64,000 nucleotides of DNA from positions 930,001 through 994,000 of the forward strand of contig CAJINV010000008.1 in the NCBI GenBank assembly GCA_905178155.1. The letters are read 5' to 3'. A program made the position numbers and the translations under genes. The notes beneath the pieces were generated by a model. The model saw nothing but the letters and a program-made list of their open reading frames with translations, was not told the origin of the DNA and made no database searches. Positions within the stretch are counted from its first letter, which is position 1. Every line of letters starts with the position of its first letter. Shown piece by piece: positions 10,001 through 22,549 of this stretch. The stretch comes from Amoebophrya sp. A120. Lineage: Eukaryota; Sar; Dinophyceae; Syndiniales; Amoebophryaceae.

Positions 10001-13000
10001 GCAGCAGCGCAAGAACCCTCTTCTTCCTTGGCGCCTGCTGGACAGTTGCAGCTGCCTTGGTGCGCGAAGATCGCAGACGTCAGCGCGGTTCTGCAGAAGC
10101 TGGTCGATCGTCCGCCAAGCGGCATCTACGCCGCCAAGGTAATTTCTCAGGGAGAGGACTTCGGTTGGAAGGAAAAAGAGGAGGAGTACGTGTACAACTT
10201 GTCGAGTGCGCAGGCTGTGGTCTCGACGTCCCCCAGCACAACGCAGCCATTTGGAGGTAAAAATGCGGCCGCGTCGGCATCCACTTCGACGCTTGGCAAG
10301 TACCACTTCGACCTCGAGCGTGACAGCTCGAGGTACATGCGGAACTTTGCGAGTCTTTTTTGTGCCGGGAATAAAAAGGTGGTCGACGGCGATCAGGCCG
10401 AAACGGAGTCAGCAGAAGGTGAGGACGGCAGGGATGACGAGACCAGAAGGTTTGCTGATCTCTTCCTGGACCCCGACTACTTTCACTGGGCAGCTTGCCG
10501 ACAGGCCACGTATGGAGCGGAGCAAAACCGCACTGTGGTGAGCAGCTGGGTTGAGGCCTCCTGCTTTCGAGGGCCCGGCTTTACGGATGAGGAGTTGCAA
10601 AAAACGCATCTGAATCGCTTGGTTTTTTCCAAGCGTCACCAGCTGCTCCGTGGAAAAGACCCCACTGAAAATGAGTACTTCGAAAAGCAGTACCCAAAAC
10701 GCATTCGCGGGGTCTGGGTGGCCTTGGCATACGCAGTGGACCTTTGGCGCCGAGACGTAAGATCGGATTTGCAACACTCGTCGGATAGCAGTACTACATC
10801 TTCGGTGGGCCGCGCAAATTCACTTTCCACAGAAACGACCACTACGACGTCATCGCTAGCAAGTACTAGCTCCGCGCAAACACTCGACGGAACAAGAACC
10901 GCAACTCCAACGACCTCGACTTCAATTCCGAAAACAAAGCATCCCGAGCGCGAGATTCCGATAGCCAAGCTGCTCATCGTCATTCCTCGCGCGTACAACT
11001 GGATGGAATCGTACACAAATTGGTGGTCGCACTTCCGCCAGCCGCTGGACCACACGAAGTTCTTTCGCGCTGCGCACTTCGGCCCCCTGAATCGCGCGGT
11101 TGACACAAGAACGCCCCACACGAAGCTGCACGGCAAGTTCGAGGTGTCGTTTGAGATTGATGGCCAGGTGCCGCTGAACCCGGACGGAACCGGGGTACCG
11201 GCTTGGATGTACCTGAATCGCTACCACGCGCCCGAACAGCAAGCACCTCCCGGAGCCGGAGGCGAACAAACAACGAAGCAGATCCTCCAGCCCACAGTTC
11301 GGCTTTTGCCGTCCGCGCATGCCACAGAGCTCAGAACAGGAGTCGCCGGATCGAGATCGACTTCGGCTGGCGCCGGGCGCGTTGAGGCGCTAACGGCACA
11401 AGAGGTGCAAGCGTTAAACGTGACGTACTTCCAGGGATGGTGCCACGAGATGATTCGCCGGATCTTTGTGAACAACGTGACCACGGTCCTGCTTATGGGG
11501 TGGCGGCAATACGAGCCCAATATGGATCTGATGGCCGCTTTTATCCAGGACTACCTGGACGACTTTTACTACTCCTCGGAGTTGGAGGACGAGACGGAAG
11601 ATAACTTTTTCGCAACTAGTGGCGATCCTGTTTCAACATCTGTGAAAAATAATGACCGAGCAACCGGTTCTTCTGAAGGCGGCACAGAACGAGCGCCTAG
11701 TTCCCATCAACCTCCAAGTCGAAACTTCACGAGCAAAACGCTGGCGCAACACCTGCCCTTCTACACGGGCCGGCGAGCAGTAGCGGGATTCTGTATCCAG
11801 AACGACACAGGCTACACGACGTGGCCCATCTCCGAAATTTCGCGCAAGCACTGGAAACTGGAATACCGTGCGTACCCGACCGGATACCTGCAGCCGTTTA
11901 AATTGAAACACCAGTACCGCTGGCTGCAGGGGGAAACTACGAGTGGGACGCGTGTCATGAGTAGCGAGTTGTACGTGGATTTCCTGAAATCTTTCTTCAC
12001 GAAGGCGCAGCGGAAAATTTTGTATGGCGAAACGTTCGTGGACCAACGCAAAATTCGCGGTCGTCTAGAGCAGCGAAAGGTGGCGCAGCCACCGCAAAAC
12101 TCGGAGGATTCGGGCCGCCAGGAAAAGCGCGTAGCGCTGCGCAGAGCGGTAAACGACCCAACGCTGAAGGAACCGCCGAAGGACTTTAATAGAAGTGCAG
12201 CAGAAGATGCCAGGAACAATAGCAAGGACGTCGAAGAGCGACACCCGCTGTCTTACACCAGCATGCCTGAACCGGACGCGCATCTGCCGACCCACGAGCT
12301 GGAGTGGTGGGACGAGCAGGAAGGGCGCACGACGGAGGACGAGCAGATGGCCCGGATGACGACGGAAATTTTGCGCCGCGACCTTCCCGAGTCCGAGTGG
12401 CACGGGGACGTGGTCGACGGCGAGATTGACCACCGCTACTTGCTGAGCGGAGCCGCCGACTTCGCAGAAAATGGACACGACTACGGGGATCTGGATTCTG
12501 TGGAATTCTTTGTTGACATGGACCTTCACTTCCGCTTCCAGTACCGGGGGTACATGAACATAGGGGCGGTAGATCAGGACCCTGGATTTGCGGGCGCAGG
12601 TGAAGTAGTTTCGTCGCAGCGCTCTGGAGGTACTAGTTCCTCTAGTACACCTCCTGTTCTTGCGCGAGGTGGAGGTGAAGAAAATGTTCATGCTTTGTCT
12701 ACTGCGCGCAAACCGTCTGTCCCAGTTCCGTTCTACACTTACATGACGCACCGGTGGCTGGGTCGCGACACGTGGCTGCGACAGTCCGACCACATTGGGC
12801 GCGCGCCGCTGGATGGCGTGGGAACCTGCTTGAAGGAAAACACGTACGCGGACAAGCTGCGCAAGCTCCCCAAGCGCATCGCCCTCAAATACCAGATCGA
12901 GGTCTTGCGTGTTCCCTACGGGCTCGAGACTTGGTCTCTGCGCCGCGGTTGGAATGACAAGATTCGCACAGAGGCCGAGGAGTATCAGGGAGTGTCGTTC

Positions 13001-16000
13001 AGTCCCAAGGAAGGTGTCAAACACAAACGATTGGAGGACTGCACCACGGTCATCCGATTCCTGGCGCTCAAAGGTTTTCTGCAGCGAGGCTACATGCGCC
13101 CCGAGAACCAAATTCTTGCGGAAGTTTCCGACGAGTTGGACGGCAAGACGGTGCTGGACGAAGTCGCTACATCAACGGATAACAACAGCGAAGACAGCAC
13201 GACGGTGATGTCAGCAGCAAGTACTTCTTCGTCGAGTTCTACTTCAAAATCGCATAGGTCCTCCACCTCGAACAAGAGGTCGAAGATGCGACGGCCGGTG
13301 TACTTTGCGCAGTTTGAGTCTGCGGTCGGACAGATGCGGGGCGTTCTGTCCGAGTTCCTGTGGTTCCTCGCCCGCGACTACATCATGGACAACGGACTGA
13401 CCATGAGCTACTGTGCACGCAAGGAGATGATCGTCACCTTCAAGACGGTGGCGCGCGCGTGGCGGGGCTGGTGGCCCAAGCGCAACGTGATCATGCCGAT
13501 CACGGGCACGCTCACGCACCTGATGCGCAACCCGAAGTCCGTGTACGCCCTGGATTTCGACATCGATGTCGGGTTGTGCCAGATGCGGCTGCCGCAGGAC
13601 AACGAGGGCGAGTTGCGATGGCGGGGGCAGCTGGCCAGCGCGCAGTTTTGCAAGATGCACCTGGCCAAGCTAGGCTACGTGTGCTACGAGCGCACGGGTT
13701 TCACGGAGGTTTCCAACCCGCACGGGGTTGGCGTCGGGGTGGACTTTTTCTTCTTGACTGCCGCGGTGGGCATCGGATTCCCGGGCGGAAACACAGATTT
13801 GGGAAAGTCGATTCTCTTTGGGGAGGAAGTGCATTGGCTCGAGCACCAGCGGGTAGAGCTTTACGCGGACTACGTGCCCGCAGTGAAAATCATGAACTGG
13901 ATTCATCCCTGGCATTGCGTGCAAGTTTGGGAGACGTATTATGCCCTTGTTTCCAACCCGAAGACGAAGACTACCCGCGCAGCGCCGGCCGCACTGCCGC
14001 TGCGCAGCCGCGAACTGGCCCACCCCTCGTGCTTACCCCAGTGCGGCGGGGAAAACGGCAACATTGGTTGCGAGTTTGACGACGACGGATGGCACACCGA
14101 GGACGAGTTTCCGCTGCAGCAATTCACGGTCGATGCGCAGCGAGAGTTCTATCCGAAGGAAACCACAACGGTGAGCGTGACACTGGATTTCGAGAGGCTG
14201 GACGACGGCAGACTGCTGCTGAAGCAACCCCCGCCGCAGAAGTCGGAACAGGAAAGCAAAATTGCCGATGAGTTGGTTAACTTTCTCGCGGCTGCCGAGC
14301 TGCCAATGGTGCCGAATTTACATGCACTTTTCACTGGATCATCTTCCCCTGCAGCACTAGCAAATAACACTACGAACAATACTACCTCGGGGGCACCAGA
14401 AAATCAGACCGATTCCTCGTTGGCACAAGTTATATCTTCTTCGCGCCGAGCCGTTGACTTTTCAGTTCTGCCACGGAAAGTGAAGTTTCCGACCTACGCG
14501 CACCACGAGGACAGCATGATTGACGCATACTTTCGGCCGGAGCTGGCGATGCATTTGCTTTCCGGTGCCGGGCCTGCTACTACCGCGGGGCCAAACAGCG
14601 AGGATGAGCAAATTGGCATGGAAACCGCTAGTGGTTCATCTTCTGGATCCCAGCAAAATACCGCGCGGCACTCTTCCTTCTGTGGACTTTTCTGCAGCAA
14701 AAAATCCCTCGACGAGGTTGCCTGCACGACTAGATCGGCAATTGCATCCCCCACCGCAATGTCGTCGGATCTATTGCATGCAGCAGACCACAGCAGCGCG
14801 CTCGTCTCTAACGCCGTGAATACGGCGCTCGAGTTGTGCAAGTCGCACGTAAACAGGCTGGAGGAACAGAAGAGTCTTGCTGCGAAAGACGAGCTACCAT
14901 CTTCCTCCAGCGGAACGATGAGCCAAGTCGAGAACGGTAAAGCGAAAATGAAGAAGTCCTGCGTGTACTCGCGGTACGCGAAATACAACCTTTCCCCCGA
15001 CCAGGCGCGGCTGAGTCCGACAGAAGTGAAGCCGTTCGAACCGTCGGCGTGGGAGCAGGACGAGGCCGCCGTGTCGCAGTTCCGGTGGTATTTCCTGCTC
15101 TCTCGACAGAGCAAGGCGTGGCTGAACGGACTGCCAACTCCGCTGCTGGAGCAGTGGTCGGTGGACTGCTGGCACGGGGGCATGTGGGTTTCGTTTGAGC
15201 GGTGCTGTGACATGGAGATCTCCCCGGATACGCCAGGCGCGTACCGGGGCACCAGCGAGGGCGTCGGTTTCAACGCCGCCTGCCACACGTTCTTTGGGAA
15301 CCACAACACCTACGAGCGCTGTTGCCTGGCCGAGTTCGTGCTGGTGGAGCGCAAATCGGTCCTCTACAACGGGTACTTGGAGCGGGTCAAGACCCTGTCT
15401 AACGACCGCCGCTACCTGACGCGACAGGAGTACCGGTGGTTCCACGACACGAAGGAAAACAAGCCGCCCGGCTTCTTCTCCGTGCCCGACGAACCGCGGC
15501 TGGCCGACCTGGTGTCCCCAAGTAGTAGTGCGTCTGCAGCGGAGGTGAAGATTTCATCTCCTGGAGCGCGACAAGGAGAACGCCATCTTCAACCAGAGTT
15601 GCTGATGCCTTATCAGGAGGGCTACGGGATGATGAAAAAAGAGGATCGTAGCACTCTTGCGACTTCTGAGGCCGATCATTTCACCACGACGGCACAGATG
15701 ATTTCGGATGAATTGGCTGCTGAACAGGAAGCGAGACTAGCGGTCGTTCGATCCGCGCAAGAAGAATCAGGGAATTCCCCGGATGGGAACAATCACACCA
15801 ACGCTGAGGTCCTCGCCAGGCCGGAGGCGTTTGCAAACAGTACGGTGTTGCTGAAGAGTCTCGTCCTGGGGCGCACGTCGCACCAGGAACGCCCGTGGCA
15901 GACCAGGTGGTTGCAGGTGGACATGGACCCGTCGCACCAGAAGCGAAAGTCTGACCATAGCCGCAAGCTCGCGACCAACTACGATCGGTGGATCGAGACC

Positions 16001-19000
16001 CCGTTTCCCAACTTCTTCGGCGTTCGTGAGGGTACCATGTTCATCCGCGAACATAACATGACCAAGCGCCTGCAATTGTTGCAGCACACGCTGCAGAGCC
16101 TCGAATTTCAGTGGCAGCAGTGGGGCGCGGATCCGCGGACGAAGCACTTGATCGACGCGTCGGGGATGCTGAAAAGCGCCAACCGCAAGGCATTCTTCCA
16201 GCGAACCACCGTTGCGAAAACCGGTGGCCCCAGTCTGGAAAACCCAAACCTGGACAGCGCGGCGGCAGTGGTGAGCACGCACCACGCGAACGTGGAAGAG
16301 AACAAAAGTCGCAGTAAAACAGCAAATCACCCGGAGGTGGAAGTACTAGGTGTAGGTGGTGAACAACATCAAGACGCACCCTCAGGCAAGAAAAGTGACA
16401 ACATCATCAACAAAAGCAGTGCCTCTAAGACGCCGAGCAGTCCTGCTGTTCCGAACCAGAGTTTCGCCTCCAAATCGGTTCATTCGCGCGCGGAGGAGGA
16501 GCTGAACATCAATTCGCTGCAGATGCTGCTGGACCGGGGTCAGTACACGGTCGACAAGAAGAAGCAGGTCGGCGGCTGCATGAACCGGTTCGGGCGCCCG
16601 GTGTGCTGCGACGAGATCGAGCCGGAGGTGGAGGAGACGGCGTCGTGTCTGAACGCGGACTTCCGGCAGGAGGCCCGGGTCGCCATCGTGACGGGGGTGT
16701 TCGGCCCCGGTGACAAGGACGAATTTACCGTGGGCGCGATCAAAATGGGGAAGTCTTTGAACGTGGTGCTGGACCAGGAGGACAAAAGCAAGCCCAAGCG
16801 CGCGGACCTGGTCATCCTGGAGATCAACCAGTTCCCGATCGCGGAGCCGTACCGGGTGCGACTACAGCAGGCCGGGTGGAAGATCTGCACGGTGACCTGT
16901 GTCAAGAATCGAAGTTTCATCCACCAGCCGGCGCTGCGGCACCGGTTCACCTTCACCAAACTGAAGCTGCTGTCCTTCGTCACCTACGAAAAAGCGATGT
17001 GGATGGACTCCGACGTGCAGATCATCGGCAACATCGACGAGTTGATCGACTTCGATTTTCACCAGGAAAATCGCGACTGCCGCATGGCGGCGGTGCGAGA
17101 CCTGATGATCGACTCGCAGAACGCGAAGCAGCCCGGCATCGAGAACCGGCACAACTTCAACGCGGGACTGATGATCGTGGAGCCCTCGTGGCAGCAGTAC
17201 TTCAGCATGATGAAGTTGCTCGGCCCGCAGCACGGCTCGAGCCATCCGCAACTCCGCAAAATGTGGTGGGACGTCGAAAGAAGGCAAAAGATGTACTCTC
17301 ACTACGTCAAGACACAGATGAGTTCAGCGCCACCACTGCACACCAATGTCTCGGTCGGAATAGATTATACCGTCTCCGCACGACAGACTATCATAGCTAC
17401 CTCAGCCTCGTTCAGCAGCGCTGCACTGGCGGAGGTGGAAAAGTTGCAGCAGACCGACAGCATTGACACGAGCAAAACTTCTGCTGCGCTGGGACAAGAA
17501 AAGTCCAGCACGACTACAGGCGGATTTGTGGTGACAGAAATAAATGCTACAAACAGTACAAATGATGCAAATAAAGGATCGTCCGCGGCCACGAGCCTGT
17601 CTCTGGAGGACTACGAGCGCTTCGTGCTCGTGACGGATCCGAGCAGAGAACTAGTTGCGGACACGGGGACTGCGGTTTTTCTTCCGCAAGACCCGCCAAA
17701 CACACTGACTGCGCGACCGGTGCAAGGTTCCCTTTACAATCCGGTGACAAATCGCCGGGATCCGGTTTTTCACAACGCAGCAATCTTCATCACGCACCCA
17801 TCGATGAGCGAAAACGGGGCGCTGGAAATGGAGGAAGCAGTCAAGTACCTACCAGATCCAACTTACGCTGGAAAAACCGCTTGAGTCAACTACAACTGTA
17901 AGTGCAAACTTGTTGTCATGTCGGTGGGAAAGGATAAGGAAAGCATGCATGCTCTATTATCTTGTGTGTACCTCGCAGCTTCTTGTCGCTGTTGCTGTCG
18001 CTTCCCATGCACTAGAAGAGAAATGCAAGGTACTCGACAACAGCTAGCAATCAGTATTCAGATGCACCCTTTTGATATCCGGTGGTGGTCATAGATTTAC
18101 GCCTGTCCAGAGTTCTTTAAATCATCTTCAGAATGTGCATATCAGCTTGCTTGACATTGACTCGGGATTTTCCGCTCATGCGACCTTCAGCGAACAGGGT
18201 TTCTGGAACGACAATTATCGACACTCCTGGTGCCGCTTGCCCTGCAAGTACAACGCGATCTTGCCCTACGTGCTGGTCCCCCGCCTGCGCTTCATCTGGG
18301 AGCGTTGCAGTCGCGACGCCCGCATCGTGCACTGGGCTTTGTTCAAACCGCACTTTTGTCCAAAGCTGGAGCCTCGCTTCGTCAGCCTGGATGGCGAAAA
18401 GGACCACGATGCAAGGCGGATTGTGTCCACTGCAGGTGGTGCTAGAAGTCATGCAGGCGCACCAGAACAAGAAGTGGTTCTTGGCACCACAGACGACAAA
18501 ACCTTCCGCCCGGATGGACAGCAACCGGGGGCGGCCGCGATTGCGACCGGGCGAGTAGTTCAAAATGAGCAAGACGCAGAGGATATGTTGCTCCGACAGG
18601 CGGCCGCGCAACAAGATGAGGGCCAGCAGGCAGAGCAGTCTGCTTCCTCGCTCCGAAAAAATCCCGCCGGCTTTTTCTCGCACGAGGGCGATCAGAACGT
18701 CAATCACCTCCTGGGGCAGAATAGCCATTTCATCTCCCCGACCGTAGAGAACGAACGCTTCTACTTCCAAGAACAACAAGAAGAGAGTGGAACAAGTGCG
18801 GGAGACACGAGTGCGGTGCCACTTTCTGTGCATGCTGCAACCAATTACACGATGAAAAACGGCGCCACAGCGGCAATAGTCACTACGCGGAGGTCTCCTT
18901 ATTTTCCGTCCAAGCAGGTCGAGATTTTGCCGAAGCGCTTTCCGCGTTGTGGCTTCTATGACTACGACCCCGAGTTCAGCTTGCGGGGGTACCTGTGGAA

Positions 19001-19070
19001 TCTCGGAAATTCCGGCATCGAGGCACGACTAGTGCTTCGTCTGTTCTGCTTCTACTACCACATTGTGTAG
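7079..19070 (+). CDS. Giant type II membrane protein with C-terminal GT8-like glycosyltransferase domain
   Basis: Exons 7079-7307, 7625-7671, 7939-9881, (100-N gap), 9982-17844 and 18191-19070 give about 3650 aa plus whatever lies in the gap. Two introners fall in the first 600 bp. The N-terminus has a signal anchor (FLNRLWIWSLLFFHH). The reading frame changes across the gap, as expected for an arbitrary N run. From about 16660 there is a GT8/glycogenin-like domain: RVAIVTGVFG at its start, metal-binding DSD in YEKAMWMDSDVQIIGN (about 16987-17034), NFNAGLMIVEPS, and after the last intron EQGFWNDNY, LPCKYNAILPYV and IVHWALFKPHFC. Upstream, YALDFDIDVGL with HGVGVGVDFFFL weakly recalls LicD/fukutin-type enzymes. 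Poly-Ser/Thr/Glu linkers separate the folded segments. It probably acts in the Golgi. The intron 17845-18190 (GT-AG) is inferred from frame and family motifs; otherwise the first part stops at 17884. Confidence 0.72.
7308..7619 (+). mobile_element. Introner element IE2 (same family as IE1)
   Basis: A 312-bp element. The left end is TATCAAAAGGAAAAATCCCC and the right end as reverse complement TATCAAAGTGAAAAATCCCC. The duplication CGGAC lies at 7303-7307 and 7620-7624. Excision of the element plus one CGGAC gives WRPG/HPIIWAHRR in frame. The inside carries several copies of GCAT-ACAAA-like motifs in both orientations, such as ttgtcatgc and gcatgacaaa. No GT-AG border is possible. Confidence 0.92.
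7672..7933 (+). mobile_element. Introner element IE3 (GTCTGGGTCTGG TIR family)
   Basis: A 262-bp element with terminal inverted repeats identical over 36 bp (beginning TATCAAATGTAAAAATGTCT) and then about 45/49 matched. The duplication TGGAG lies at 7667-7671 and 7934-7938. It begins only 47 bp of exon after IE2 and its duplication. Excision gives LQRRLE/ESDAYKEF in frame with the long downstream exon. The same TIR recurs at 24231-24714. Confidence 0.94.
9882..9981. other. Assembly gap (100 N)
   Basis: A run of exactly 100 N, a conventional placeholder length. The coding frame is 1 before the gap and 2 after it, so the true missing length is unknown and the gene is incomplete here. Confidence 0.98.
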
Positions 19071-19842
19071 AAGTGGTTCTCGCCGAGGTCGTTCGCTGCC
19101 TGTGGTACATGAGAAAGCGTACAACCTGCGGCCTCTGCACCAAAGTCATTTTTGACCGCGTGCTTTGATGATTCACAAAGAACAGAGATAAAGAACACAC
19201 AAGAGTAAAACGCAAATTTGGTTTTAGTGTCTCGTCTATGACTATGCTTGATGTTTAACGAGTTTCTATCAGATTCAGTAGCGGCTAGTGTAAGTTTGTC
19301 ATTTATCGTATCATGCAGCAAAGCATTGGCATCCATCATGCTTTCTTGAGATTACAGCTTTACGATTGAGCATACAGCAGACGCAGAGCAAATTGATAGT
19401 TTTGCTATCAGGCGACTTCGATGCAATGAGCGAAAGCGGAAATTTACATCGGTTGTCCTTTCCGCAGAACAAGCGGAAAGTGCATTTACTACAGACATAG
19501 AACGAAGCTCATTCGCTGCTAGTGGCAGTGATGTGGGTAACACAATGAATGGCGCGCCGTCGCTACTAGAAGAAGATCCGATAGAAGTTTCAGTGTTTCA
19601 TGATCGTTTTATGAATGTAAAAACGAAAATCTCGACCTTGCGAAGCTGAATCTTTTTCCGTGCCTTTTCGCACCAGCTTTTCTTTTCCTTCTCTCCTTTT
19701 GCGTTTTGCATCTTGCGATGTCGAGACAGTTTGTTTGTTTATCGCAAACTACTTAGTAGTACTTAGCTGGCTCGATCTGCTGCTCGTACTTGGTACAATT
19801 ACTGTGTACTTAGATTTTTTTTGCCATGTTTTTCATCACAAA
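19071..19842. other. Intergenic region / 5' region of next gene
   Basis: AT-rich spacer. The frame of the WW-motif gene remains open up to an ATG at 19660, but 19660-19842 is T-rich and encodes a very hydrophobic stretch, so it may be untranslated. Nothing else is recognised. Confidence 0.45.
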
Positions 19843-21333
19843 ATGCGATTGCCGAATGGGCAAGTTTCAAAAACTTCCATTTTGCATTATGGACGTCCCC
19901 TGATTGAGATTTTTCTTTGTGAAGTAAAAGGAAAAGCAGCTCCATCACCTTCAAGCAGAGTGCTCAAAAAGGGGAGGAATCCATCAAAGTCCGAACAGGA
20001 CACCGCGAGGACACGACAAACCTCGAGCTCATTTGCTGGCCGACAGCAAATCATTACAGCGTCACTTTTCTTGGAGCCGGGGGCGGGCCATTTTCGACGG
20101 ACTGTTCTCACACCGTGTGGGTCGGGCCGGCAGATGTGCTGCGAGCCGGGCCTAACGCTAACACGCGGGTTCAGCAGCTCGACGAGTTCGAGTTCTTCGT
20201 CATCTGCACCATCCCCTGCGCGGACGCCGAACGGTGGTACAGATGGAGGAACCTCCAGCACCGTAGGTTCTCTCGCAGATCCGAGCGAGCTGAAGCGCAA
20301 ACTGCTTGCGAAGGCTAAAAAGTACACGATTTCAACAAGTAGTGTGGATTCATTATCCACCAGTGCAGCATCAGTAGCGCGTGAAGAAGATGCAGAAATA
20401 GACAAGAAGGCGGGCAAAAAGAAACAGAAAAATAAGAAGGCGAAGAAGAGCAAGGCCAAGCAAGAAAGTTCGCAGGCGTCGGCAACATCTTTGAAGGTAG
20501 AAAATCACAAGGCAGCATTTGAAGTCAGAAGCTCATCATGTCTTCATTCAGAGACGACGGCGAGAGCATCGCTTCCGGCGGCCGGCGACAGCGACGCGAC
20601 TACGAGTACGTCGAAAGAGACAGTAAATAAGCACGAAAAAAAGAAATCGAGCTTGAGCCAAGGAGAGGACAAGAATGCAGCAATGAAGCGGACTGACAAC
20701 CAGCGCGAGCCTGACAACGCCCCGATTAGAAGTACCGGAGGGAAAAAGAAAGCTAAAAAGAGAAAAAGCTCGTCTGCAACTTCCGGGTCGACTGAGAAGA
20801 TAGGGGTCGCGGATTCGGGGACGAGGACGACAGTGCCTTCTGTTGCAGGGATAATCACGACGAAAATGCCCACGACCACAAGTGGGCACGTACAGGCCAC
20901 TGCCAATGTGTGCCGCGCTCCGTTAGTGCACAATACCGCACTTGTTGGGGCGGGAACTTCTGCAGCGTCAACAACAGCAGCAGCACCGATCTGCAAAAGT
21001 GTGAATACAGCTTCAAATAAACCCGTCCTCGCGCACGCGGCCATGCAGCAGCCAAAAGGCATCGGCCACCGAGTGTCCTCCACTAAGTCCTCCACTAAGA
21101 GCACCCGTGCCAAGCAGAGGAAACAGGTGAGAGCGAACGTGGGCACCCTTTCCCTGGTGGACTGGACCTGGAACGGCAGCGTATACCACAAGAAAGACGA
21201 CGCGAGCGTGCAAGTCCTTCAGAAGCCCATGTTTGGCTGGGTAGCGATTGTCGACCCCGCCAGCAATCGGGAGTACTACTGGTGCCCGCGAGACGGCAAG
21301 GTGCAGTGGGACGTTCCGACCTTTTTGTCCTGA
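19843..21333 (+). CDS. Lysine/serine-rich protein with C-terminal WW-like motif
   Basis: About 496 aa from the ATG at 19843; an in-frame ATG at 19660 would add 61 mostly hydrophobic residues. The middle is low complexity: a Ser run, then alternating Lys-rich tracts (KKAGKKKQKNKKAKKSKAKQ) and Ser/Thr/Ala linkers, probably disordered and possibly nuclear. The last ~40 residues form a WW-like module, GWVAIVDPASNREYYWCPRD followed by GKVQWDVP, with two spaced Trp, the Tyr-Tyr pair and a terminal Pro. WW domains bind proline-rich peptides and are common in splicing and RNA-processing proteins. I cannot name the protein. No intron is required within the chosen frame. Confidence 0.6.
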   Translation: MRLPNGQVSKTSILHYGRPLIEIFLCEVKGKAAPSPSSRVLKKGRNPSKSEQDTARTRQTSSSFAGRQQIITASLFLEPGAGHFRRTVLTPCGSGRQMCCEPGLTLTRGFSSSTSSSSSSSAPSPARTPNGGTDGGTSSTVGSLADPSELKRKLLAKAKKYTISTSSVDSLSTSAASVAREEDAEIDKKAGKKKQKNKKAKKSKAKQESSQASATSLKVENHKAAFEVRSSSCLHSETTARASLPAAGDSDATTSTSKETVNKHEKKKSSLSQGEDKNAAMKRTDNQREPDNAPIRSTGGKKKAKKRKSSSATSGSTEKIGVADSGTRTTVPSVAGIITTKMPTTTSGHVQATANVCRAPLVHNTALVGAGTSAASTTAAAPICKSVNTASNKPVLAHAAMQQPKGIGHRVSSTKSSTKSTRAKQRKQVRANVGTLSLVDWTWNGSVYHKKDDASVQVLQKPMFGWVAIVDPASNREYYWCPRDGKVQWDVPTFLS

Positions 21334-22549
21334 TAATGGAATTCGAGAAAATAAAGAATCACAGCTACAGAAGCAAAACTGAATAAAGAACAACCTTAAA
21401 GCGGCCATATGAACATTTTGCTGATGGACCAACTGAGCTGAGCCTTGTCTTGTTGATGTTGTGCGTATGCACTGTATCTCGCATCGTAGTTTAGGACGAT
21501 TAGGTGGTTGCCAATCCCATGCTGAACTGCTTCGCACAAGTTCAACGGGCTGCTGAGTCCTTATTCGTTTTTATGCGGCATTAGTTGTAGATGTAGTTGT
21601 ACGCTCGACCTTCGTCCTCGAACCCCGATGGAGATGAATCATTTTAGTACTTGCAAAGAGCGTGTTGAGTTTGAAGAGGAGTCATGAGAGATCGAGAGCG
21701 GAGCTGGACCGACACTAGTAACAAACTGCGTTCGAATCGTTTGAGAGATGAGGGGCTTGTGAGAGGACGTGAAGATGACGGCATCAGAAATCGAAAGTGA
21801 TTCTTATTGTTTTCATACGCCGAGGCCGAGAGAGTTCCTTTGACGCGAGAACAATCTTTTCGCGTTTCTTGTTCGTAATTCTTCGTTTCGTCCGGCAACA
21901 TACATCTAAAATTTGTCACCACAAGAACTGCTCTTCGTCTATTGCAGTGCTCTGGCTTAGTTTCCCGGTATCGAAAGATGAACACGTCGAAAGATAAAGG
22001 TAGGGATACCACGCAGCACTGTTAATCCCTTAGACTTGAATAAACGCCCTTGTTGAGTTTACATTTGTGTACTTGCACGCTCTCCGAACTGTCATTTTTT
22101 TGCAAGTTGTTGGAAAGAATTCAGTTTTAGATTAGCCCTATTGATCCCTTTGTCGTGAATGTGACCTATGAGTGTGCCGAAGCGGTGGAAAACGGAATTT
22201 ATCTTGACGTTGACGGATTTTCGCATTTAAGGCGCATTGGCACCCACCGACTTCTACCGATTCCCCCCCTCGGGTTTTTTAGAAATAATGTCAGCTGATA
22301 AGGCTGATGCACCATTTCCATATTCGCGATTGCGGCTCCACGGGATGCTGCTGCGGATTTCGCCGATGCAGTATTTTGATCACCAGGATGACCGTTGTCG
22401 AACGAAAGGCTCGTGTTCTTCAGCTTGCATTTCTTGGTGATATCGTGCTAGAAGAAACCGTCGCGCGCAGAGCCAGAGGCGGAAGCACCACGCACCAAAG
22501 CGTGTGCAGAAAATCTTCATCGGACCTCCACCAGCCAGAGTGAGGCGTG
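21334..22549. other. Intergenic region
   Basis: About 1.2 kb of AT-rich spacer with only short ORFs on both strands. An upstream exon or promoter of the RCC1 gene could lie at its right end; I see nothing decisive. Confidence 0.45.

Noticed and set aside
12065-13111. 348-aa - strand frame
   Set aside because: It is antisense to the giant glycosyltransferase exon and has no recognisable motif.
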